Below are positions 1 through 7,016 of a stretch of DNA of 64,000 nt, one piece after another. Numbering within the stretch: position 1 is the first letter of the stretch; each line of letters starts with the position of its first letter. Under the pieces are notes generated by a model. That model did no database searches. It saw only the letters and a list, made by a program, of their open reading frames with translations, and was not told the origin of the DNA. Source of the stretch: Chloroflexota bacterium (GTDB taxonomy: Bacteria; Chloroflexota; Anaerolineae; Anaerolineales; VGOW01); NCBI GenBank assembly GCA_016197225.1, contig JACPWC010000024.1, positions 19,846 through 83,845 of the forward strand, written 5' to 3'. Position numbers and translations under genes: made by a program.

Positions 1-137
1 AGCCCTTCATACACGTCGGGTGGCACATCGAAATATTGGTATGTGCCACCCGAATTGAAAATAATCTCGAGGATACGTTTCTGTTGATCGTATCCAACGG
101 CATGGATCATGCTGGAGTCAACCGTTACCAGTTCCAT
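1..137 (-). CDS. KTSC-domain protein, N-terminal 45 codons (partial)
   Basis: The gene starts at an ATG (complement of 135-137) and runs off the left edge, so only its beginning is visible. The translation opens MELVTVDSSMIHAVGYD and continues with a segment like SGGTYQYFDVPPDVYEGL. This matches the KTSC domain, a small module of about 60 residues named after its usual Lys-Thr-Ser-Cys positions and found alone or fused to nucleic-acid enzymes. Its biochemical role is not established. It is divergent from the comEA-like gene, with about 50 bases between the two start codons. Identification rests on the characteristic VDSS, VGYD and YDVPxxVYxGL pattern; the C-terminus cannot be assessed. Confidence 0.75.
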   Translation of the reverse strand, partial: MELVTVDSSMIHAVGYDQQKRILEIIFNSGGTYQYFDVPPDVYEG

Positions 138-174
138 TGGATTTCCCTTCTTTCCCGTTTTACGTTTCACTCAT

Positions 175-180
175 TATAAT
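175..180 (+). promoter_or_regulatory. TATAAT -10 box, leaderless start of comEA-like gene
   Basis: A perfect TATAAT lies six bases before the ATG at 187. Transcription would begin at or next to the start codon, giving a leaderless mRNA. No ribosome-binding site is present, which agrees. The spacing recurs at six other genes in the window. Confidence 0.6.
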
Positions 181-186
181 TGCCTT

Positions 187-792
187 ATGCTCAAAAACTG
201 GCGACCTTTCCTCTTCGGCCTTTCCGTGGGCCTGCTGTCGGTTCCGCTCATTCTCGTCCTTAATCGAAGACAAACCAGCATCCCGATCAAACTTGCGCCG
301 CCGCCGCCCACCCTCACGCCCGTGCCGCTTCGCATTCACGTCACCGGCGCAGTAAGAGCGCCAGGCGTGTACGAAATGCCGGCGGGCAGTATTTTGCAGG
401 ATGTCATCAACACCGCCGGCGGCCTCACCGAAGCCGCCTCCACCGGCCAACTCAATTTGGCCCAACTGCTCAAAGACGGCGAACAGGTTTTCATTCCTGA
501 ACTGCCGCCCACTCTGCCGCCGACTTCCACCTCGGCTCCCGGTCAGCCCACCTCAACACCTGCGCCGCAACCCACCGCCACCACCGGCGGCCTCGGCCAA
601 CTCATCAACATCAATACCGCCACTCAAACCGAACTGGAGACTCTGCCGCGTATCGGCCCCTCCATCGCCCAGCGCATCATCGAGTATCGCAACACCAACG
701 GCCCGTTCAACACGATTGACGAGATCAAAAACGTCAAAGGCATCGGCGACTCCATTTTCAATGCTATTGCGCCGCTGATCACAGTCAAGTAA
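187..792 (+). CDS. comEA: ComEA-like SLBB plus helix-hairpin-helix protein
   Basis: Predicted 201-residue membrane-anchored DNA-binding protein of the ComEA type, which binds double-stranded DNA outside the membrane during natural transformation. Residues 8-26 are a membrane anchor. Residues 47-103 form an SLBB domain (RIHVTGAVRAPGVYEMP), and 104-135 a Pro/Thr linker. Residues 138-201 are a tandem helix-hairpin-helix region with the classic ININTATQTELETLPRIG and a second hairpin KGIGDSIFNAI. The ATG at 187 is preferred over the upstream ATG at 109 because the membrane segment then starts normally and a -10 box lies directly before it. No comEC or comEB is in the window, so a competence role is inferred from the family; some ComEA-like proteins occur without a DNA uptake system. 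Confidence 0.85.
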   Translation: MLKNWRPFLFGLSVGLLSVPLILVLNRRQTSIPIKLAPPPPTLTPVPLRIHVTGAVRAPGVYEMPAGSILQDVINTAGGLTEAASTGQLNLAQLLKDGEQVFIPELPPTLPPTSTSAPGQPTSTPAPQPTATTGGLGQLININTATQTELETLPRIGPSIAQRIIEYRNTNGPFNTIDEIKNVKGIGDSIFNAIAPLITVK

Positions 793-846
793 CAATTCAC
801 AATGCTCAATGCACAATTGCCCATTATGAATTGTGCATTGTGAACT
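791..846. repeat. Heptamer-type inverted repeat (CAATTCACAATG family)
   Basis: Left half reads CAATTCACAATGCTCAATG, right half ATGAATTGTGCATTGTGAA. The two halves form a long imperfect hairpin made of 7-8 base units. The same family recurs at 56378-56432 and, as a short half, near 18690-18712. Confidence 0.7.
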
Positions 847-848
847 CC

Positions 849-1913
849 ATGCTCCTTGCCCTCCGCTCCCTGGCCCTCCTCAAGCCCTGCTGTTTCGGCG
901 ATGTGATGCTCACCACACCTCTGCTTGGCATTCTGCGCCGGACCTATCCTCAGGCCCGCATTGATTTCATCGTCGGCTCGCACGCTCGCGCCGCCGTGCA
1001 AGCCAACCCGCTGATTGACAACCGCATTGATTGTGGCCGAGTCGGTCAGGGCGGCTACCCGCCAGCCGACATGCTGGCCCTCATTCGAAAACTTCGCGCC
1101 GGGCGCTACGATGCCATCTTTGTGCCAGACCGTTCACCGGCGCTGGCGCTGGCCGCTTCGCTGGGCGGCGCGCACTTCTCCATTGGCCTCAGCAGCGGCT
1201 GGCGCGGCCTGCCCTACAACTATCGCGTGCCGGTCTCGCCCGGCGACGTTCGCCACGAAGCCGATCTCTATCTCGATCTTGCCCGCGCCCTCAACATCTC
1301 CACCGAGTATGCCGCCGTCGAATACACCCCGCCTGCCGACGACCGCAAAGCCGCCCTTCACATACTTGAACAACACAACCTCTTTGATAAGGCGTTTATT
1401 TTGATACACCCCGGCGGCGGCCAGAACCCGGGTATGACCTTCCACGAAAAGCGATGGCCGCCGCCCAACTTCGCCCGGCTGGCGGCGCAACTCATGCGCG
1501 AGACCGGGTTGGCCGTCGCCCTGGTGGGCGGCCTGGGCGATGACCCGATCCTGGCCGCCGTCAAAGGCCTCATCAACCTCCCTCTCGCCGACTTTGGCCC
1601 GCGACCCTGGGGCCAGATTGGCGCGCTGGCCGAACGTTGCGCTTTGTACATTGGCAACGACACCGGCGCGACTCACATGGCGGTCGGCGCCGGGACGCGC
1701 GTGGTTATGATCCTCGGCCCCAGTGACCCGCGCCGCTACGCGCCTTACGGCCCGCGCAACTGGGTGAACTATGTTTGGCGCGAGTGGCGCGTGCCCGCCG
1801 CCGGGGTGAGCGCCGGAGCGCCCGGCTTCTCGTGGGATAATGGCGCGACTGTGGAAGATGTTTTTGAAACGGTGATGCATTTGCTGTATCTTGGCGCGCA
1901 CAAACCATCTTGA
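849..1913 (+). CDS. Glycosyltransferase family 9 (heptosyltransferase-like)
   Basis: 354-residue GT9 family enzyme with a GT-B fold, of the kind that transfers heptose or other sugars from a nucleotide donor onto a lipid or surface glycan. The N-terminus (LKPCCFGDVMLTTPLLGILRR) is the usual acceptor-side beginning, normally written GDVLLTTPLL. The second half has the donor-site signatures HPGGGQNPG (near residue 182) and GNDTGATHMAVGAG followed by LGPSDPRRYAPYG. An in-frame TTG lies at 831 inside the repeat, but the ATG at 849 gives the normal family start. No lipopolysaccharide pathway genes are nearby, so the acceptor is unknown; it could act on a membrane glycolipid or cell-wall glycan. 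Confidence 0.85.
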   Translation: MLLALRSLALLKPCCFGDVMLTTPLLGILRRTYPQARIDFIVGSHARAAVQANPLIDNRIDCGRVGQGGYPPADMLALIRKLRAGRYDAIFVPDRSPALALAASLGGAHFSIGLSSGWRGLPYNYRVPVSPGDVRHEADLYLDLARALNISTEYAAVEYTPPADDRKAALHILEQHNLFDKAFILIHPGGGQNPGMTFHEKRWPPPNFARLAAQLMRETGLAVALVGGLGDDPILAAVKGLINLPLADFGPRPWGQIGALAERCALYIGNDTGATHMAVGAGTRVVMILGPSDPRRYAPYGPRNWVNYVWREWRVPAAGVSAGAPGFSWDNGATVEDVFETVMHLLYLGAHKPS

Positions 1914-1930
1914 AGAACCAAGCCAGAATC

Positions 1931-2005
1931 GTCAACGGATTTACCGGATTGAGCGGATTTGTTTCTTAATTCAATCCGGTAAATCCGCGCGAAGCGTCCG
2001 TTGAC
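1931..2005. repeat. Imperfect palindrome interrupted by a CGCGAAGCG insert
   Basis: The left arm GTCAACGGATTTACCGG (from 1931) is complementary to the right arm ending at 2005. The right arm carries 13 extra bases (1988-2000) absent from its partner. The arms are built from GGATTT- and GGATTG-like units. Confidence 0.8.
1984..2000 (+). mobile_element. Candidate micro-element CGCGAAGCG with TCCG direct repeats
   Basis: The sequence reads TCCG-CGCGAAGCG-TCCG. The core (1988-1996) can form a three-base-pair stem closed by a GAA loop. The uninterrupted partner arm of the surrounding palindrome has a single TCCG and no core, which is what an insertion with 4-bp target duplication would leave. Two further copies lie at 5967-5983 and 12800-12816. 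Confidence 0.6.
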
Positions 2006-2057
2006 GAAAACAAACCACACTACCAGCTACTTTGCCGCGCAATTCCCGCCCACTCTC

Positions 2058-2681
2058 ATGATCGCCAAATATCACATCGCCGTCCTCACCGAAACAATCG
2101 GCTCACATTTTTCACCCGCCGCTCTGGGGCAAATCATTGAAGCCAATCTTGGGCAGGACAGGGGCCTCAATCAACTCAAATGGCACGTTCATTTCGATAA
2201 CTGCGCCTTTGCCAAAGGCCGGGCTTACGTCGAAGAACAGCATGCCCTCATCGCCGGAACCGACGACCCGGCCATCATGCGGGCCGCCTTTGGCCGCCTC
2301 AGCCACGCCATCCAGGATTTCTACTCGCACTCCAACTACGTTGACTTGTGGCTGGAATCCAACGGCGGCTTTGCCAACACCTGTCCCGAAGACATCAACG
2401 GCCTCGACCCGGCTCTGCTCAACCACCCCGGCCTGACTTCTGGCTACTTTTATTTGTGGCGCGACATCATATATTATTTGCCCATCGTTGATCGTTTTGC
2501 TAAAAAGCATCTGGTCTTTCCCGGCTCACACGAAGCCATGAACCTTGACGCCCCAAGCACCGGCCCCAAATTTCCCTATTCGATCATTGCCGCCAAACAG
2601 CGGACGTTGTCTGAGTATCAACGCGCAACACAGGCGCTCGGCCCGGAGCGCGCCGCCCGGTTTCACGGCGCTCTTTTGTAA
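2058..2681 (+). CDS. Het-C / zinc-dependent phospholipase C-like protein
   Basis: 207-residue protein starting at the ATG of MIAKYHIAVLTETIG; an in-frame TTG at 2001 is less likely. The diagnostic stretch is HAIQDFYSHSNYVDLW, which resembles the metal-binding HxxxDxxxH arrangement of the phospholipase C/P1 nuclease fold seen in Het-C-like proteins. Other conserved histidines occur at HVHFDN and near the C-terminus. The substrate cannot be told; membrane lipid or phosphate ester hydrolysis is plausible. The TAA stop is supplied by the first bases of the palindromic repeat that follows (2678-2747), so the original C-terminus may have been longer. The gene precedes a zinc-ribbon membrane protein in a different frame. 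Confidence 0.6.
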   Translation: MIAKYHIAVLTETIGSHFSPAALGQIIEANLGQDRGLNQLKWHVHFDNCAFAKGRAYVEEQHALIAGTDDPAIMRAAFGRLSHAIQDFYSHSNYVDLWLESNGGFANTCPEDINGLDPALLNHPGLTSGYFYLWRDIIYYLPIVDRFAKKHLVFPGSHEAMNLDAPSTGPKFPYSIIAAKQRTLSEYQRATQALGPERAARFHGALL

Positions 2682-2747
2682 GGGCGAAGCATTCGGAGCA
2701 TTGTCTTGGCGAACGACCAGGCTAACATCCGAATGCTTCGCCCCTAC
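2678..2747. repeat. Dispersed palindrome, GGGGCGAAGCATTCGG family, copy 1
   Basis: Terminal arms GTAAGGGCGAAGCATTCGG and TCCGAATGCTTCGCCCCTAC surround about 30 bases of unrelated interior. Copies at 23100-23168 and 42811-42881 have the same arms and different interiors. No transposase is encoded; it looks like a REP-like or miniature element. It touches the stop codon of the preceding gene. Confidence 0.85.
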
Positions 2748-3739
2748 TGACGCAATATAGGAACAAGATCAAGCCGCGCTTCACCATCCTCGACAACTGG
2801 GCCAAAGGCCGTTGCCCGGTATGCAACGCCTCGCCCCTGCAAATCGTCCGCGCGTCCGCCGCGCCCGATCAACTTGTCTGCCCCAAATGCGGCCTGGCCT
2901 GCGAGGTGGAAGAGGGCGGCTCGCGCATTCGCCCAAAGCAAGTGCCGGCCAGCCTCGGCCACCGGGGGCAGTTGGCGGCCAATATGTGGGTGACGGTTGA
3001 CGAGCTACGGGCGCTGGCGCATCAAACGCCGCAAGCCGTTCAACCCACAGAGGCGGCTACCCCTGAGAGCGTCATCAGGCAAGCCCGGAAACTTTACGCG
3101 CTCGGCAACTCAGTCAGGCAGATCAAAACGATCCTCGAAGAGTCCAAAGCAACGCCCGATCAAATTGAAGCCGCGCTGGCCGAGGTGAGGCAACTGGATC
3201 GCAGGAAGCGCGAGAGCAACCAGCGAAGCCTGTGGCTGATGGGGAGCGCGGGCGCGATGTTCTTCTTGTTGCTGGCCGGGGTAGCCGCCGTGGTGGTGTT
3301 GAGGCCGGAACTGCGCCCCTCCCCGGCCACGCTCCGGCCCGGTGCGCCGGCGAATGGACAACCGCCTGCCGCCACTGCCGCGCCCGGCTTTCCAAATTTG
3401 AATCTGCCTTCGGTGATTCCAACCGATGCGCTTGCGACGGTAGCGGCCCAGCCGACAACGGGCGTGCAACAGGGCGTGGGGCCAGAGGCCAGTAAATGCC
3501 CGGTCACGCCTGTCAGCGCGGCGCGGTTGTTCGGCGGCGAGCCGGATTATTGGAGCGAGAACAACGACTTTGGCCGGGCGTGGGTGATGTTGGCCGCAAG
3601 CGCGCCGCTGACGATCCGAGTGCCGGCCAACATGTCGGCGGGTTATATGAGAATCAACGAAGGCCTGGAGATGATCTCGGTCGTCGGCCCGGCCACGCTG
3701 ACTAACGTCAATTTTGTGACGATCTCATGTGAGCAGTAA
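2747..3739 (+). CDS. Zinc-ribbon, single-pass membrane protein with lost or non-canonical start
   Basis: The open frame codes for a zinc ribbon (GRCPVCN then LVCPKCG, about residues 25-55 from 2747) before the first ATG, GTG or TTG, a GTG at 2906. The conserved cysteines show that coding begins by at least 2762. The only upstream candidate is CTG at 2747, the last bases of the palindrome, and an in-frame stop lies at about 2723. After the ribbon come a short helical segment (SVIRQARKLYALGNSVRQIK), a membrane span (LWLMGSAGAMFFLLLAGVAA), a Pro/Ala linker and a C-terminal extracytoplasmic region ending NFVTISCEQ. The family is not recognised. The repeat appears to have replaced the original start, so expression is uncertain. 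Confidence 0.5.
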   Translation: MTQYRNKIKPRFTILDNWAKGRCPVCNASPLQIVRASAAPDQLVCPKCGLACEVEEGGSRIRPKQVPASLGHRGQLAANMWVTVDELRALAHQTPQAVQPTEAATPESVIRQARKLYALGNSVRQIKTILEESKATPDQIEAALAEVRQLDRRKRESNQRSLWLMGSAGAMFFLLLAGVAAVVVLRPELRPSPATLRPGAPANGQPPAATAAPGFPNLNLPSVIPTDALATVAAQPTTGVQQGVGPEASKCPVTPVSAARLFGGEPDYWSENNDFGRAWVMLAASAPLTIRVPANMSAGYMRINEGLEMISVVGPATLTNVNFVTISCEQ

Positions 3740-3769
3740 AAGCATTGGCCCCCTCAAGTAATCAGCGTC

Positions 3770-3820
3770 CTGAGCGGAGCGGCGACCCTTCGGCTTCACT
3801 TCGTTCCGCTCAGGGTGCTA
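3770..3820. repeat. Imperfect palindrome (CCTGAGCGGA family)
   Basis: CCTGAGCGGAGCGGCGACC pairs imperfectly with a right arm containing TTCCGCTCAGG. It fills most of the gap between the zinc-ribbon gene and the MaoC gene. It may act as a transcript-end hairpin. Confidence 0.55.
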
Positions 3821-3885
3821 CACTTGTGAGTAACACGATTGGATAAAATCACTTGCGAACAAAACTTTCTTGAAAGGGATAAACT

Positions 3886-4353
3886 ATGATTGAAACTTCT
3901 CGCCCGCGTGGCCGCTACTTTGAAGAGTTCGCCGTCGGCGACAAAATTACCACCGCCGGACGCACCGTCACCGAAACCGACATTGTCGGCTTTGCCGGGC
4001 TGTCCGGCGATTTCAACCAGATTCACGTTGACGATGAGTTTGCCAAAGGCTCGGTGTTCAAGCAACGCGTGGCGCACGGCCTGCTGGGTCTCTCGATTGC
4101 CTCCGGCCTGGCGGTGCAGACCGGCTTCATGGAAGGCACGATCATGGCTCTCCGCGAGTTGCAGGAATGGAAGTTCAGCAACCCGATTTTCATCGGCGAC
4201 ACGATCCACGTTGAGATTGAGGTGCTGGAGTTGAAAGCCATGCCCCGGCTGGGCGGCGGGCTGGTGACGATTAAGTTGACGGTGAAGAATCAGAAGGGCG
4301 AGACGGCGCAACAGGGGAAGTGGTTGGCGTTGATGTTGAGTCAGCCGAAATAG
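3886..4353 (+). CDS. MaoC-family (R)-specific enoyl-CoA hydratase
   Basis: 155-residue hot-dog fold hydratase. The signature FAVGDKITTAGRTVTETDIVGFAGLSGDFNQIHVD holds the catalytic Asp and His of the MaoC family (D-x4-H in GDFNQIHVD), followed by VAHGLLGLSIASGL. These enzymes hydrate trans-2-enoyl-CoA to (R)-3-hydroxyacyl-CoA and feed fatty-acid or polyhydroxyalkanoate metabolism. A purine-rich ribosome site (AAAGGGA) lies eight bases before the ATG. The length is normal for a single-domain MaoC. The neighbours give no pathway hint; it stands alone between repeats and a bidirectional terminator. Confidence 0.9.
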   Translation: MIETSRPRGRYFEEFAVGDKITTAGRTVTETDIVGFAGLSGDFNQIHVDDEFAKGSVFKQRVAHGLLGLSIASGLAVQTGFMEGTIMALRELQEWKFSNPIFIGDTIHVEIEVLELKAMPRLGGGLVTIKLTVKNQKGETAQQGKWLALMLSQPK

Positions 4354-4388
4354 AGGACAACGGATTCGGCGAATTCGGCGGATTACAG

Positions 4389-4418
4389 CCTCCCGAAGGT
4401 TGAGGAACCTTCGGGAGG
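4389..4418. terminator. Bidirectional hairpin between convergent genes
   Basis: CCTCCCGAAGGTT and AACCTTCGGGAGG form a perfect 13-bp stem with a four-base loop between the MaoC gene and the convergent glycosidase gene. The T-rich tail is weak on both sides. Confidence 0.7.
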
Positions 4419-4427
4419 TTGTGTTTA

Positions 4428-5801
4428 TCAATGATCCGCTGTCGGCACGATCTCGATCAGCACCCAGGGCGAGCCGCCGATGAAGCAACCGTCGTCGGGG
4501 TCGCAGGCGGCGGGCGGCAGGACGAGTTTGTAGTTGCCCTGCGCGTCAACGGTGAGCGAGTGCGCTTCGCCTTGAGCGTCGAAGAGGGTGGCATTGACGG
4601 CGTTCGGCGTCGGGCGCAGTTTGAGAGTCACGGGCTTGTCGCCACGCGCCCAGGTCACGCGGGTGATCGCCCCACCCCGATCCAGCTTGACGATGAAGTA
4701 GTTGGGCTTATCGGTGAGAGTCGCGCTCCTGGCCGACGTGAAGTGGGTGGTGACGACGCGCAAGGCTTCGAGCGCGGGACGCGGCGAACCGTCGGGCCGG
4801 ATGAGGCCGTAAGAATAAGGGTCGCCGCCCGGCAAAGCAGTGACAGGCGTCTCGTCAAAAAATTTGTAGACGGCGACCCGTTCGGCCCCGGCGGCCAACG
4901 CCAGAGCGTTGACCTGAATCACAAAGGCCGATTGTTGTTCCATCGTGACGGGCAACAGAGGCGGGTTCACCACCGGATACTTTGGATCGTCAACCGGCGG
5001 CGCATTGGTCTCATTCACCCAGATCGGTTGCTTCAATCCATATCCAGCTAAAATCCCACGATAGGCTTTGAGGATGATGTAAACGTCGTCGGTCTTGAAG
5101 TAGACGTGGGCGGTTGCCACGTCAAAATAGAAGTTGTGGCTGGCGGCCTCCGGGTCTTCGCCGATCCGTTCGAGCAGGCGGCTGAGGTAGAGCGGGCGGT
5201 TATTCACCACGTCATGCCAGTAAGTCATCCCAGCCAGGTGAATGACGGCGTCCGGGTCAACTTCTTTGGCAACGAGATACGCGGTCTTGAGCAGGCGATA
5301 GTAGTCGTCCACTGAACCGGCGAACTGCGCGCCCGTGTCTTCAATGGCGATGTCGGGTTCGTTCCAGATGATCCAGTGTTTGATCTGGCTCTTGTGCTCG
5401 GCGACGATGCGGCGCACGAAGTTAGCCCACAGGTTGGCCGGATCGTCGTAGGGCAAGTCCAGGCCGCGTGGCGGGCCGCCGATGGGAATGGTGTCGGTTG
5501 CCCAGCGCGGCGTGCCCATGAGAATCGCCGTCATCTCGCGGCCAGCGGATTCGGCGTCAACCAACCGTTGCGCTTCGTCGGCTGGCGCTTTCCACTCGTC
5601 CGGCCCGTTCGGCTGGCGCGCGTCCCAGCGGATGACCATGCGATCCCAGCCCAGACGCAAATCTGCCGCCTGCTCAGGGGCCATGTAGGCTTCAACTGCG
5701 CCGAAGCGCGGGTCAGGCGGGTCGGGCGGTTTGGCAGCGGCAAGCGTGCTGGTGAGAAGAGTGAGGCTGAGGAAGAGTTGAATGGCGCGGCGAGAGTTCA
5801 C
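4428..5801 (-). CDS. Secreted clan-A glycoside hydrolase-like protein
   Basis: 457 residues with a signal peptide (AIQLFLSLTLLTSTLAAA), so the product is exported. The body is a (beta/alpha)8 barrel of the GH5/GH39 clan: WIIWNEPD carries the putative acid/base glutamate, and IWVNETNAPP the putative nucleophile glutamate. The C-terminal 110 residues look like a small beta domain. The GTG start at 5801 is chosen because AAAGG lies six bases upstream and the signal peptide follows at once; the frame stays open to a TTG at 5843. The sugar substrate is unknown. Its start region faces the metallo-beta-lactamase pseudogene across a repeat. Confidence 0.75.
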   Translation of the reverse strand: MNSRRAIQLFLSLTLLTSTLAAAKPPDPPDPRFGAVEAYMAPEQAADLRLGWDRMVIRWDARQPNGPDEWKAPADEAQRLVDAESAGREMTAILMGTPRWATDTIPIGGPPRGLDLPYDDPANLWANFVRRIVAEHKSQIKHWIIWNEPDIAIEDTGAQFAGSVDDYYRLLKTAYLVAKEVDPDAVIHLAGMTYWHDVVNNRPLYLSRLLERIGEDPEAASHNFYFDVATAHVYFKTDDVYIILKAYRGILAGYGLKQPIWVNETNAPPVDDPKYPVVNPPLLPVTMEQQSAFVIQVNALALAAGAERVAVYKFFDETPVTALPGGDPYSYGLIRPDGSPRPALEALRVVTTHFTSARSATLTDKPNYFIVKLDRGGAITRVTWARGDKPVTLKLRPTPNAVNATLFDAQGEAHSLTVDAQGNYKLVLPPAACDPDDGCFIGGSPWVLIEIVPTADH

Positions 5802-5918
5802 AACAAACCTTTGGGCATCAACAATGGGCCGGGTATAACTCAAACATTAGCAGAACGCTGTCAGTGTTTGGTCAAAGGTTTTGCAAAGCAGGCGATAACT
5901 GCTCAGAGAATAAAATCA

Positions 5919-5998
5919 GGACGCAGATTTCGCAGATGAACGCAGATAAAAAGATGCCAGCAAAAATCTGCGCGAAGCGTCTGCGTTTATCTGCGTCC
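5919..5998. repeat. GCAGATTT/GCAGATAAA inverted repeat with CGCGAAGCG insert
   Basis: The left part has GGACGCAGATTTCGCAGATG units; the right part (from 5963) is its approximate complement ending TTTATCTGCGTCC. The right part is interrupted by the 9-bp core plus a duplicated TCTG. Confidence 0.75.
5967..5983 (+). mobile_element. Candidate micro-element CGCGAAGCG with TCTG direct repeats
   Basis: The sequence reads TCTG-CGCGAAGCG-TCTG. Removing 13 bases restores AAAATCTGCGTTTATCTGCG, a regular member of the host repeat. The core is identical to the one at 1988-1996 but the flanking repeat differs. Confidence 0.6.
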
Positions 5999-6086
5999 AG
6001 TACTTGGCCTGAATAGCTACAGTCGGTGAAGTATAATCTTTGACGTTTGTCGTTTCACTCCCACACCTCCACACTCCCAAACTCAA

Positions 6087-6890
6087 ATGCCTCACCTCAT
6101 CCAACTCCCCACCCCCTTCCCGGTCGGCCCGGTGAATGTTTACCTGCTCGAAGGAGAACCGCTCACATTGATTGACTGCGGCCCCAAGCACCCCGAGACA
6201 CTGGCCGCGCTCGAAGCCGGGCTGGCCGAACACGGCCATCGCCTCGAAGACATCCGCCAACTGATCATCACTCACCACCACATGGATCACGTCGGGCTGG
6301 CGAAAACCGTCGTCGAGCGTTCGGGCGCAAGCCTGCTCACCCATCCCTTCAACGTCCCCTACTTTGCAGATTACGAAGCCGAGCGCAAACGCCATCTGCC
6401 TTTCTAGAATCGGCTTGACGTACCAGAAGTCCACGTCCCACTTCTCCGTCTTGGCGAACAATTTCACTCCGTCGAACCGCCGACGCACGTTGGCCCATTC
6501 CAGCGGCGAAACCAATCGTTGGGCCCCATACGAAAGCTCCGCCCGCGCCCGAAGCGTCTGGTTGAATACATCCATCACATGAAGCGCATGGCGGCCCTCA
6601 AGCCGGTCATCACCTACCCCGGCCACGGCGAGCCGGTACACGACGTGCCCGCCCTGGTTCGCAAGCGGGTGGCCTTCCACCGCCGCCGCGCCGACAAAAT
6701 CCACGACGTGCTTTGCGCTGGGCAACTCACGCTGTGGGAGCTTACCCGGCCCATCTTTCCCAAATTGAAGCGCGGGATGGATTATTTTCTGGCGCTGTCT
6801 GAGATTGTGGGGCATTTGGATATTTTGGTGGACGAGGGGCGAGTGGCGGCGAGTGAGGATGGAACGGTGGTGAAGTGGAGGGCGTCTTGA
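6087..6890 (+). pseudogene. Metallo-beta-lactamase-fold hydrolase, centre replaced
   Basis: Residues encoded at 6087-6404 are a normal N-terminal half of an MBL-fold hydrolase (GPVNVYLLEG, then the zinc motif ITHHHMDHVG), ending at an in-frame TAG at 6405. The C-terminal part resumes in the same frame near 6540 with ALKPVITYPGHGEPV and runs to 6890. About 100 residues expected between them, including the TPGH and GD metal-ligand motifs, are missing. In their place is a stretch that reads as another protein on the opposite strand (6405-6545). The product cannot bind its full metal set, so the gene is almost certainly dead. A TATAAT lies about 50 bases upstream of the ATG. Confidence 0.75.
6405..6545 (-). 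pseudogene. Antisense fragment resembling an alginate-export/porin protein
   Basis: Read on the minus strand, this piece encodes LSYGAQRLVSPLEWANVRRR, then FDGVKLF and WDVDFWYVKPI. The pattern closely resembles the beta-strand repeat of Alginate_exp outer-membrane proteins (LSYGDQRL..PLDWxN..RxFDG). It has no start or stop of its own and lies inside the broken MBL gene. The identification is by pattern memory only. Confidence 0.5.
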
Positions 6891-7003
6891 AGGTTCTTTC
6901 GAGAGCAGAGGTGAAGGAGGGTGGATTAGATTTTGCCCCTCCCCCACCCGGCTTGCGCTACAACGAAACTCTCCCTTTCAGCAATACGCCATACGCTTTA
7001 CGC

Positions 7004-7009
7004 TATAAT
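7004..7009 (+). promoter_or_regulatory. TATAAT -10 box, leaderless start of PBP gene
   Basis: A perfect TATAAT lies seven bases before the ATG at 7017, with no ribosome-binding site between. It fixes the start: the upstream in-frame ATG at 6933 would precede the promoter. Confidence 0.65.
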
Positions 7010-7016
7010 CCCTCTC

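Noticed and set aside
5916..6947. Long minus-strand open frame over the broken hydrolase gene
   Set aside because: Most of it is the complement of the MBL gene; only the short piece at 6405-6545 resembles a real protein.
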